Origin: Labyrinthula sp. Ha
Lineage: Eukaryota > Sar > Bigyra > Labyrinthulida > Labyrinthulaceae
Assembly: GCA_015227615.1 (NCBI GenBank)
Contig: JAALGZ010000031.1
Coordinates: 186,001 to 250,000 of the forward strand
Length of the DNA: 64,000 nt
Direction: 5' to 3'
In this document: positions 11,780 through 21,899 of the stretch, one piece after another
Position numbering within the stretch: the first letter of the stretch is position 1
How the letters are laid out: the number at the start of each line of letters is the position of its first letter
Notes under the pieces: model-generated
The model's database searches: none
What the model saw: only the letters and a program-made list of their open reading frames with translations
What the model was told of the DNA's origin: nothing
Position numbers and translations under genes: made by a program

Positions 11780-12970
11780 GGGGGATGTTAATCTGCTACC
11801 CTTTTTGAAGAAGAGCTTTGAAAAGCTCACCAAAAATAAGTTTTATACCTTGTTTGGCGTGATGTGTAGGCTTGATCAACTCGGCATCACCGAACAGGCT
11901 AAGGGATAGTTCAAGATAGTTTTTGAAAATGGAACCTATCAGTTGATTATGCCCCCCCATAGGATATCATTCGACCCCGGTGCTCTTCCATCAATAGATT
12001 GTGAAGCACGTGATGGGTAGAGAAGTTATAGGAAGGAAAGGTCATGACATCATTTCCTGAATTGATGACAGTTTCATCTATGCTCACACCTTCGATAATT
12101 TTCTTGAAATACTTAGAAGATTCTTCAATAACCTAAGAAAGGTTAAGGTAGGAATTACCCCTCAAACATCTAATATATTTCCGACCAAGGTAAGTTATTG
12201 TAGGCGAGAAGTAAAAGGGAAAGACAGAGTTTTAATAAAGAGTATTATGAAAAAACACTCGACATTCCAAACCTGGAGTTTGTATATCACCCCGCGGCAG
12301 TGCTATACCTAGCAAAATATTTTTCATTAGCAGTTCACAAGCTGGGTGAACTTAGAGGAAAGGTTATGACCAAGTACTCACAAATGAAGTGGAAGAAATC
12401 TGACTATAAAATAGAAAACGAATAAATCGAGCAGTCGGATGAATTTTCTCAAGACTTCGATGAGCTCAAGAAAATGGTTTCGGTGACAGCTAGTCAAAAG
12501 CTGCAGACTTATGATCGAGACCAGGGTATACTCTTGGTAATTGACACCAGTAAGGAATACTATAGTGCGATAGTATTTCAAGTTGAGTCAACGAAAAGGG
12601 GAAACTCCTTGTAGAAGAAAATAATGTTTCCCATGATGTTTTCTCTGAAAACTTTGGTGAGGATCAACAAAGATGGGGAATGTTTCACAAGGAACTATGC
12701 CCTATTGTAAAAACATTTAACCGGATTTCGTATTTGTTACCATATCTTCTTTCTCCTATACAGGCCTATACGGATCACATGAACTTCAGAGCTTTTATAT
12801 AAGGGGGATTCAGGATCAGCCATATACATCTTAATATGCTTCAGAGGTGGGTCCTAACTTTGTAGCAGGTTAAGGTGGGTATTTACCAAGTAGATGGTGA
12901 AAGTAACATCTTGGTAGACATGTTGTTCAAATGGGCAGCACGAACAGAGAAAGACGATGAAAGAATACGG
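11780..12970 (+). mobile_element. reverse transcriptase and RNase H region of the old element
   Basis: Fragments matching the younger element's polymerase are visible, including a stretch resembling the GYHST-PV-FHQ region and an IDD active-site neighbourhood with the same flanks. An RNase H region follows, with a recognisable match to the younger element's HIDGDSNIFADML segment (here QVDGESNILVDML). This part is decayed. The family assignment rests on the shared order and these motifs. Confidence 0.75.
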
Positions 12971-13739
12971 CTCTCAAGGATTGAGACAGAGGAGCTGCCT
13001 CTCGAGGCATTGGACACGGGAGAAATAAACTTCTATTGCAGAATGTTTATGGCTTCTACCGACTCTGAGATGAAGCAAGTGGGGGAAATGGCGTTCGCTA
13101 TGCCTAGTGATACCAGGGCTAAGTCTTCAGAGCAGGTTAGCTTTGAAACTTGCTTCAATGATGATGACCTTAAGTATGGGGCCTGTTGGGACTGGGGTTT
13201 AACCATAGCTTGAAAGAAAAGGCCTACAAGGCAGTGCGTATTCCTATTGAAGGATGCTTCCAACTAGGTGGTGACCTTCTAGAAAATTTTATTTTGGATT
13301 ACTTTCCAATCTGAATAAGAAGAGTCATCAGGTCCAATAATAGAGGACCTGGGAACCGCTGAGGAGAGTGATGAAATCCTAAGCATAACAGTTAATGCTA
13401 CAAGATTTGATCATAATAAGGAAAGAGATAAATGTACGTCCAAGCACATAAAAATCTTTGATAAGGCCCGAGTTTCTGCGTTCAGCCCTTAGTATGAAGG
13501 GGACTCGAAACGAATTTCAGAAGCCAAACTTCAAGACCATTAAAAGGTTAAAGAACTTGGCGATGGTGCCCATGTGGCCAGAGATTATGACAGGTTGGTG
13601 ATTCACGAAATTCTATTTGAGAGGCAGATGGTTCATATGTATATATATATATATCTTGCAGGCCACCATGCTCCTGTAGGAGCAGCAGTAGCAGAAGTAA
13701 CGAAATATCCTCGGAGGATTTATGGTACTTACGGGGAGG

Positions 13740-14270
13740 ATGCAACGATTTAAAATATTTTTAAGAACCTTGGATTAAATTATGCTCACTGTAGAAATTG
13801 GCCTATACTGCTAAAAACGTCACTTAACATAGTGGCAAAGACAAGTAGACCCAGAGAAATCCTGGTCTCCGACTGCCTATATGTCAACCCGAAGGGATAC
13901 ATCCATGTTCTGACGGATGTCTTCTCGAGGTTTGCTTATTTGAAATATACCCCTAAAACCAATACAGAGATAGTGGTTAATGCGTTGAAGCACTTCAACA
14001 ATAATAGGAAGTTTGAGTCGAACTTCACACTCGTAACGGATCGAGGATCACACTTTGCCAACCGGGTGATGGAGTTATTGAGCCGTGAATTAGGTTTTAC
14101 CTGCAGCTTCGCAGTAAGTTATGCAAGTTAGACTAGTGACGAGATGGAAGTGGTTCGTAAAAAGATCATAAACTTCCTGAATGCACTGGTATCTGAGAGA
14201 TGGTATCAGTGGTATCAGCGGCCCCAGGTTCTGGATATAGTATAAATAGTAATGAATTAATTGCCATTTG
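13740..14270 (+). mobile_element. integrase core of the old element
   Basis: Clear integrase core similarity to the younger element: a block around VLTDVFSRF, then FTLVTDRGSHFAN, then SFAVSYAS. These are catalytic-core segments of Ty3/gypsy integrases (the D...D part of D,D-35-E). Over about 88 residues the two copies agree at a bit more than half of the positions by eye. Decayed. Confidence 0.85.
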
Positions 14271-14859
14271 CGACTAGGAGACTTCTAGGTGAAGATAAGA
14301 CACCTTGCGGTAACCAACTCTTCCCTTTCATAGATCCTGAGAAGGAATATATCGAGGCCATCACCTTCCCGAGGATGATCTCGAGGAAGGTGGGTAGGGA
14401 AGTCAAGGTTATACGCAACGAGAAGGATACGCTACTTCAGCTCTTGAAAGAGTTTCGAGATCAAGTCGAAGCAAACCATGGCAAGGTAGTTGACTATGTG
14501 TCTCTGATGAAGTCGAAGCACAACGCCTATTGGAATAAAAAAGGAAAACTCTTTCATAAAGCGTTGCTTCACTTCCAATTTGATGAATGGTGCTTAATTA
14601 GCACGGCGATGACTCCGAGAAAAAATAACAAGATAAAATTGGAGTCGCTTGACCCGTGTAGATTGTTGAAATTCACTCCAATAATGTATATCGGATGTAG
14701 TTACTCAATGGCATGCTGCGAACAGCCCATGCATCTAGGCTTTATTTCTATGAACTCTCGTGTTATGTTCTTGATGATGCCCTTAGAGATATCTTATCAA
14801 TAAGTAGGGTGAGCTAGAGCTGGATAGATTCTCCACCCTTCGCTACTGTTAGAGGGAGT

Positions 14860-15320
14860 GGTGGATCCTGATGCATTGGAGAGGATTTAAGACGAGGGAT
14901 GACACTTGGGAACCTCTTAGAACAATGTATCGAGACGTGAAGACTTTGGTGATACAATACTCAGAGAACCAAAGGAAATCCGTAAAAGTTAATAGCCACT
15001 CTAGGAGGACATTGGCCTGGTTTGATCGCCATATTCTTGGCGATATAAAAATTAGCTGGGTCTGTAAGATGACACTTAACATGAGGAAACACATTCTGAA
15101 GGAAGGGAACTTGTGGGAGAATAGGGATGCTATTCTCCCTTATGTAAAAAATTGAGCCGACTTGGAGAAGTCGGTGATGAGGAGTCTGGTAAAATACTTC
15201 TGCCTGAATGACTTCGAGCAATTCTCAAAATATATGTTGCACAAGTCGAAGGCGATGATGTATTCGTACATGCAACGATCTATGGGCATCATGTTCCTGG
15301 CGCAGTTCAATGCAATACGT
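14860..15320 (+). mobile_element. chromodomain and SANT/Myb-like region of the old element
   Basis: After integrase comes a chromodomain-like block (HWRGFKTRDDTWEPL, compare KWRGLREEDNTWEPV in the younger copy). About 250 bp later comes a SANT/Myb-like block with FEQFSKYMLHKSKAMM, compare FEKYQLYLPHKSKSMI. The tandem arrangement is therefore shared by both elements. Decayed. Confidence 0.75.
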
Positions 15321-15859
15321 ATTGACATTAAGGTACCAGTGTTAGGTAAGGAGCACTTCTGCCATTTAGGACACTTAGAAGTTGCATGAAGACTTAACTC
15401 ATTCCAAACGGCGAAGCTGCTAATTAGTTTTGATATTACAAGTAAAGTGAGTATTCTTTTTGAAAACAAGACATGGATTGTGCAGAAGGAAGCTAGAAGC
15501 TTCGTGGCACACTTGAGGGAGTGCCTGAGGAATTCGCTACCTATTCCGGCTTATGGAGAAATATTTTGAAAACTGTGATTGAGACTATATATCTACGGAG
15601 TCAGGTAGAAGTTTATGTTTTGAGGAGTTATCGGGACACGATTTTAGTTCATACTATTAACAGAAAACCCATACGTCCATCGAGTCAGGAGGTGCCTTTA
15701 GACTTGGAAATGAGTATAGATATTAAGAATAGTAGGGACTACACTCTGATGAGGAAATATGAGAATATATTTCAACTTACTAGTGAACACTGGCAGTCTG
15801 GCGTGAAGGTATGTAGCTTTACGGTGGAAAGGACATGGTATTATTCCGACAGTTAAAAA

Positions 15860-16350
15860 GGAGACACTGTTGCCATATGGCCTGGTAATGAAGTAGATCT
15901 CCTGCTGGTTGACCCTCCATGGATCACATGCACGTTCAATCCAGTGAGAGATATCTGCACTCGATACCCCAAGTGCAAAAACTTTGAGGTTACGGAGATA
16001 TTTTTTGAGAATATGAAGTCTTTATTTTTGGCTATGTGTGTTATTAAAATGAATGTGAGCACGACCCTTAAGTATTGTGATGAACACCAGTGCAATTTAC
16101 TAAACATAATTGACTGAGGAAAATGTACTAAGTTGGAGAGCTTACATACATCATTGGACTGCTACTTCCAGCACGCGGCGGAGATACTGCTAGTGTTTGT
16201 GTCAAGAATACGGAGAGACATATGTCTAGATGAGATTCAGCAATTGTGTAGTGCGAATATATTCTTGGTTGTTAGGATTGAAGATACAAAAAAGTCACTC
16301 CAATCTTATGAATATTTGACTCTTTGGCAGGAAGGAAGGCTCTTAATGTA
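15860..16350 (+). mobile_element. MT-A70-type adenine methyltransferase region of the old element
   Basis: A segment reading VDLLLVDPPW has its DPPW at 15911-15922, the catalytic signature of MT-A70 adenine methyltransferases. It lies downstream of the chromodomain and SANT-like region exactly as in the younger element; the offset between the two DPPW sites matches the offset between the chromodomains within a few bases. The sequence around the motif is strongly diverged from the younger copy. Decayed. Confidence 0.65.
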
Positions 16351-16450
16351 GAGCTTTTCAGAGGATGCTGCAACTTGCATAAGGGCTGGATTAAATAGGG
16401 ATTAGAGTGGGATTCTTGATCTGGTGAGGTGACCCTTGAGGGTAGAATGT

Positions 16451-17088
16451 TGACGAATAGAAAAGGTGTGCACCTCTCTTAAGTTATACAAGGGGATAGG
16501 TATATTAATGTGAAGTATACTAAGTTGGAATATTAAATAGTAATGTTAACTAAGTCTTAGTAGATTCATCGGTCATTGCTTATTGATATTGTGCATCAAT
16601 ATCAAGAGTCGTATAATATTTTGGCAAACTAAGCCATATCTAACTATCGACAGATTATCCAAATAAACAAACAAGAAAAACATATAAGACCTAACGAAAG
16701 TAGGTATTATTCAAAACAACGACTCATAAGAATATTAAAACTTAGTAATTCATTCATAGGTATAAACTAGACTTATTTAACTACATTTTTAACTTTATCG
16801 GGTATTTGAATTCGCCTCCCAAGAGTTGTTTGTGTTTGATTGCGCACTATCTATTGGAACACAACCTGAATGACATCAGCACTTTAGCCTATCGTTTTTG
16901 TTAGTATCCTCGCCTCACTTTCAAGTATCTCACTGATGAATAGCTCATTCCAGCCAGATAAATATACGAGCAAAAGTAGATAATTAATATATCTGGAATA
17001 ATGTAAAACCAGAATATGATTTCCCAAATTTTCAAGTTACGTTCAATCACTTAAAACTAAACGATTTCAAAAAGTGAATATAAAAGAA
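16451..17088. other. spacer between the old element and the Pro/Thr-rich gene
   Basis: AT-rich. It may contain the remains of the old element's right terminal repeat, but no partner repeat was found. A short inverted repeat, TTGATATTGTGCATCAATATCAA, is visible near 16580-16602. No gene was recognised. Confidence 0.45.
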
Positions 17089-18004
17089 ATGAAACCACCA
17101 AAGACAGATTCTCGTAATAATGTAGATGAAAATGTCATTTTGGATTCAGACATACAAAATTCTTTACCTGATTCTTCATTTCACCCAGTTCAAACAACAG
17201 CTTCCGTGTTTTCAGGTAAATTTCATTCGCTCTTGACTGTCTTTAGTAGACAACAAATTCTTTGAAGAGCAAAATGGCAATCAAAACAGAAACCTTTCAG
17301 ATTTTCTAGAAATTAATGTAGCTAGAAAAGGAATTCTTCATAGATTTTTCCGAGGAGAAAGAGTTATGCAAGTGCACAGTAAGAAAGAAAAAAAGAAGTA
17401 GGGTCACTTCTTTCTTTGGTGTGATCTTGGGCATAATTGTCTCGGTTAGTGCGTTTGTATCAGGGACTATAGTAGATTTAAACTGGCAAAAAAATTCAAA
17501 GTCAAATGAGACGAAAGAAACCAAAACATCGGTACCAGATGTACTTTCTCCAACTTTTACTCCAACCAGATTCCGAACAACCCCACCTTCTTTTGCATCA
17601 TCAATTGCTCCATCCACAAACCTACAAACAGTCCATCCACATCTCCTACATTAAGTCCAATGTTTTTTCCAACTGCATCACCAAGTGTTTCACCCACAAC
17701 AAGTCTGACTGTTTCTGCTACTGCAAATCCTACTCAATTTCCAACATCCTTCGCACAAATAGTTTGTGAAGAAAAACCAGATGATTCTACGATTTACATA
17801 TTTTGTACCCCGAATAATTTTGTTATTGTTTACCAACCGAGTGGAGCAGCTGGTCTCAATCAATGTTCCGGAGGATGTAATTGTCCTGACGAGCAGTTTT
17901 TTAAAGCTGCGGATATTTTGACCTATGTTCTGACTCGAATTGTCCAGCCTAAATTAATTTTAAAGTCAAGTTTGGTTTGTATTTTGAGGTCTTTATTAGA
18001 TTAA
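17089..18004 (+). CDS. single-span membrane protein with Pro/Thr-rich stalk (two frame shifts in this assembly)
   Basis: A probable type II membrane protein. Exon 1 runs from the ATG at 17089 to 17215. A 31-nt GT...AG intron (17216-17246) follows, then a basic stretch, a hydrophobic span near 17412-17465 (FFGVILGIIVSVSAFVSGTI), and a Pro/Thr/Ser-rich stalk with SPT/FPT repeats typical of secreted proteins of stramenopile-like algae. A Cys-rich end carries CSGGCNCP. The reading frame changes at about 17380-17395, next to a run of seven A, and changes back at about 17605-17620, next to ACAAACC. The two shifts compensate. They could be homopolymer errors in the assembly or real damage. The 3' end may lie in a further exon. 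Function unknown; cell-surface adhesion or wall contact is only a guess. Confidence 0.6.
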
Positions 18005-18763
18005 GCATAAATGGTCTTTATTTTAACTTTCTTTCTAACTTTGTCTGGAAATTTGGTACATATAAGAGTGCTCTAGTTTTTCTAAATAATTTTTCTCATG
18101 AGTATTCTCTCTGTTATATTGGGAGTTAATTTTGAGACTGAGAAAAGAAGGTTACGTTTTCGATGTTTCAGTACCTGCCATATACTGATCGTTGTTCTTT
18201 TGTATTAAAAATGCTGCTTAATGTTAATGACTTAAATTCAGATAGTATCTTGACTCATGAGATAATATTTTTCCAAAGTTTTAGCAGTATTGTAATGGAT
18301 TTCTAATTCATAAATAGTTACCACATTTTATATTTATCGATCTTCTCTAAATATTTAACAACTTGTTACTAAGAAAAAAAAGTATAGTTCTTCTTCCCTA
18401 TATTTTCTTAATAAAAAAATACTTTATTTTACCAAGGTTAGAGCAACATTTACGCATAGCTCTAGTGTAAAAAATTAACTTTTGCAACTGAAATACTAAA
18501 AGAATAAAGAAGCATAAGCTTCATTGAATTGAGTACTTAGTTGAAGCCGAAGGACTGTCCATTCGTAAAGCTAATATGAACCTTTCAAAGATAGATCCTC
18601 ATTTTCGGTAGAAACCTTAAAACTAGTTCAGAATATTTTCTTCAAGGCCTTTATTTTGTACACTCTTGCAGAGTCCCTATGATACTAGCAAGATATTAAT
18701 TCCATCCACAGTCGCTGAAAGCGAATTTGGAAGCACAGTTGTATTAAGGAAAAAATACTCTCT
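18005..18763. other. spacer, no gene seen
   Basis: AT-rich sequence between two convergent genes, with poly-A tracts near 18373 and 18412 and no open frame of interest. It presumably holds the 3' ends of both neighbouring transcripts. Confidence 0.5.
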
Positions 18764-19876
18764 TCATGACACTATACAAACGGTTTTGTTTCTGAAGAAA
18801 GCCGGACCATTGCCACTCTGTATTTCAGTTAGGTTCAGTTCATCGTTCTTGCTCTTAGGTTCTTCAGTTGAAATGTGGTTCTCAGAGCTTCTCACTGAAC
18901 TTTCTACCGCAACTTTATTAGCACATTCTACTACAGAGTTCCTGAGAAGGGAATCTTGTTTCCATAGCAAACATTCTTGTTTAATTTTTTTAAGACCAAG
19001 GTATCCATGAGCACCAACTCCAAAATTATTTTCTTCTTTTAATAAAGTGATACTAATCTGCAAGTTGTTTGAAATAACGATTCGAGCAAAATACCTTGAA
19101 ACTGAATTCTCAACCGAAAAACTTTCATTCTCTGTTTTCATCCGAACAACAAGAATAAATGATACAAAATCATAGTTGAAAAACGTTTTCTGAGATAATA
19201 TTTTGAAGTTGTAACTTTTCTGTCTTTTCAAATCCTTTACTACCTTTTTAGTTAGTTCTGGGATAATTGTTGGTACAATAAAACTTACTTCACCAACTGC
19301 GGATTTAGGATGTTTGATTAAAATGTGCATTTGTAGGCATAACTCAATGATAAACTTCCTTTCGAGTGAAGTATATCTCTTTAGTGTGTCTTCAAGTAAA
19401 CGCAAAGATAGAACTCCAGTTGAAATATATTTCTGATATTCAAAATAACTAGACTTGGATATTTGCAAAGCAAAGTTGTGCAATTCTGGATCATGGATAA
19501 ACCTGGAAATAGCTGTTGCCAGCCAAGAAGGCGACAAAATAACTAGATTAGTGTTGCTGGGGAGATTTTTCACTCGTTCTTCAAATAATATAAGTCCTGA
19601 ATCAGAATATGCGATCAGTAGAGAAGATATTTCTTCAGAGGTAAAACCAGATTCCAAAGCTTTCTGTTTAAACACGGCCAATGAAACATGAGTATGCTCT
19701 TGCTCTAAGTTATCCAGGAAAACAATATGAGCCAATGGAACAGCTTTCAGGAATATCTTCTCATCGTGTTCTGGTTTTCCAATTTTTCTAAGTGCAATTT
19801 TTGTTCTAGGTTTATAACCAGCTATTTTCTTTAGTTGTTTTCTGAATATTCCTCTGTTTAAACAAGAAATTTTCAT
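18764..19876 (-). CDS. COR-domain (Roco-like) protein, probably lacking its N-terminal part
   Basis: A 370-residue protein resembling the COR region (C-terminal of Roc) of Roco/LRRK proteins. SDSGLILFEE leads into NLVILSPSWLATAISRFI (about residues 90-130), which matches the COR signature of a winged-helix segment followed by a 'V(I)L-P-WL' strand and helix. Further on, VSFIVPTIIPEL and a strand-rich part around residues 225-285 fit the second half of COR. No Roc GTPase P-loop or kinase is present in this frame, and the last 70 residues are low-complexity. The first ATG lies only about 80 nt from the left end of the younger retroelement, so the element may have separated it from upstream Roc or LRR exons. 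Alternatively it is a small COR-only protein. Confidence 0.6.
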   Translation of the reverse strand: MKISCLNRGIFRKQLKKIAGYKPRTKIALRKIGKPEHDEKIFLKAVPLAHIVFLDNLEQEHTHVSLAVFKQKALESGFTSEEISSLLIAYSDSGLILFEERVKNLPSNTNLVILSPSWLATAISRFIHDPELHNFALQISKSSYFEYQKYISTGVLSLRLLEDTLKRYTSLERKFIIELCLQMHILIKHPKSAVGEVSFIVPTIIPELTKKVVKDLKRQKSYNFKILSQKTFFNYDFVSFILVVRMKTENESFSVENSVSRYFARIVISNNLQISITLLKEENNFGVGAHGYLGLKKIKQECLLWKQDSLLRNSVVECANKVAVESSVRSSENHISTEEPKSKNDELNLTEIQSGNGPAFFRNKTVCIVS

Positions 19877-19955
19877 TCATCACACTTCCAAGTTTTAACC
19901 TGCATCGATGTAATGATTTAAGTTGCTTCACATTTGTCTTTAACTAGTTTGAGAA

Positions 19956-20230
19956 ATATGATTGGTTAGAATTGGTAATCTGGTTGGACGGTGTACTATA
20001 GCAGTAATAGCCATAGTAACAAGAATCCAACAGAAATCAGAACAATAATAAAAAGAGATTTAGACACTATAAAGGATAAGACTCTAGATAGACAAAGCCA
20101 GTAGAACCTTAACATTATAAGCCAGGAGACTTTAAATACACGTGTGGAACCTAACCAGTCCGAAGTTTCTAATAACGTACTGATCCATTGTAATTACAAG
20201 GTGAAAAAGGTCGAAAGTCGGAGAATTTAA
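19956..20230 (+). repeat. probable left terminal repeat
   Basis: Starts with ATATGATTGGTTAGA, which recurs exactly at 28098-28112. Weaker similarity follows for about 100 nt, for example a shared ACTAT and an AATCCAA block. The end is set by the start of Gag a few bases later. No convincing target-site duplication was found. Confidence 0.45.
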
Positions 20231-20238
20231 ACCAATTT

Positions 20239-21815
20239 ATGACGAGATCGAGACAAGAAAAAGGAAAGAGAAGGGAAGAGTTGAGAAGAAAGCTGGAAGA
20301 AGATAAGAGAAGAAAAGAAGGAGAAGAAGACGCGGAGCTTTTTAGCTCGAATTCCTCCTCTGAGGAAGAGGGAGAAAGGGGAAAATGTCGGAATAAAGAA
20401 GCGTCGAGGAAAGCACGGCGCTAGAAGAGGCGCTTAATTTGACGCAAAATGATGAAATCGAAGAAGTAGCGTCAGACGAGTCGCGAAGTGTCGCGGAAAG
20501 CGCGGTGCCAATGAGGATGGCGGTGAATGAAGCCAAGAAGAACAAAACGGAAAACAAGAGGTTGATGGATGAAGTAAAGCAGTTAAAGAAGTTCTACCGC
20601 CCCGAGAAGGAGAAGGCGAGAGAGCTGCAACAAGAAACCTTTGAAAGGAAAAGCGTCATCGAACAGAGTCAGTGCCGCTTTTCAAACCCTGGAGCCAATA
20701 TGACGCGCGCAGGAACTCTTTCCGATTTCGCTGAAGCTAGACCCACAGCAGCAGCGACACAAGGTAGTGTGCATACCTTAGAGACAAAGCTTAACAGCAT
20801 GGCTACGTTACTGGAAAAATTGACAGAGGCGAGTGCACAGACGCTGGCGAGAGTGTCTGCTGCGTTGGAAGTGTCACGAAGGACTGAGGAGCTTAAAGTG
20901 AGCTTCGCTGAGGATGCTGGGCGCGATCGTCAGTGGAAAACTACTGGCGGAAAGTTTAAGACCCTCACCACGCTGAAAGTTAAAGATATTAGGGCCATGT
21001 TAGACATGCGCGATGCGTACTTAGAGCTCCATGAGAATGAAAGAGAACCCAATCTTTGGATTCATGTTGACCCGGAATTAAAGCAGAACCTTTCGCGCGC
21101 CGGAGTGACAAAAGAGGGTCTTGTAGACTACCTCAGGAAATATATGAGGGAACACGAAGCCTATGAGGGAGAGGACACGCTTCGCACATTTATGGAAAAG
21201 GTCGCATGGCCTCAGGAAGGCGCATTTTTGGCACGCCTTAATAATCATATGAACAGTGCGACAGGATGCATCAAGTGGGACCAGCTTAGAGGAAATAGCC
21301 AAAGGTTCGAGATCTTGAGGACGCTAAATAAGCGCCTTCCGCTTCAGTTGAGGCTAAAGGATGATCGCATTAAAGCAAAACTAGAGGCGCCGGGATCTAA
21401 GCTGGCGGATTCAGTGCAGGAATGGAAGAAGCTGATTCAAACCATCTACGACGCAAGATTGAATATGGATGGTGAGGCAGTTATCGCTCCGCCGAGCGTG
21501 GCAGACGACGCGCCGAGAACCTCTGATGTGAGAAGAACTGCGCCGAAGTCGAAAGGAAAAAGAAAGAAAAAGGATAGAAGGTACTCAACTTCATCGGATG
21601 AATCCGTAAGGAGGAGAAGCAGGAAGTATCCGCGACGCAAGTCACGTTCACGCAGCCCACATAGAAGTAGGGGGCACGGGAACCGTGGATACTATACACC
21701 GCGCAGAGATAGCAGGCGCTCTCCACATGGATATAGATCCTTTAGAAGGGATGAGAGTACGGAGCACGAAGGTCACAGATCCTTTTTGGCGCTGCCAGCA
21801 CCAGAAGACGAATAG
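20239..21815 (+). mobile_element. Gag of the younger element
   Basis: A long open frame with a highly charged N-terminus, a coiled-coil region, a capsid-like helical centre (around 20990-21450) and a C-terminal tail very rich in Arg and Ser. The tail carries no CCHC zinc knuckle, so RNA binding is presumably by the Arg-rich tail. Position and composition fit Gag; no close family match was recognised. Confidence 0.7.
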
Positions 21816-21899
21816 AAAAAGAATGAGCATGGATTTTCGAGGCACCTGAATGTGTCGTTCAGGAGAGCCGCAAAGAGTGGGGTGTCCATTCACCACACT

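Larger units (their letters stand above)
8450..16450 (+). mobile_element. old Ty3/gypsy-like retroelement fossil with MT-A70 methyltransferase region
   Basis: A heavily decayed relative of the element at 20-28.4 kb, in the same orientation and with the same order of parts: a poorly conserved Gag-like area (about 8.5-11 kb), reverse transcriptase, RNase H, integrase, chromodomain, SANT-like region and an MT-A70 methyltransferase region. The spacing between corresponding parts agrees within about 150 bp with the younger element, which fixes the alignment. Integrase cores of the two differ at roughly four to five of every ten residues by eye, so they belong to different lineages of one family. 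The element carries several dozen breaks and is certainly dead. No clear terminal repeats could be identified, so both ends are approximate. A TA-repeat lies inside it near 13.64 kb. Confidence 0.8.

Noticed and set aside
17306-17617. A 103-codon minus-strand frame over the Pro/Thr-rich gene.
   Set aside because: It is the antisense of the low-complexity stalk; the plus strand has a membrane span, a stalk and a proper intron.
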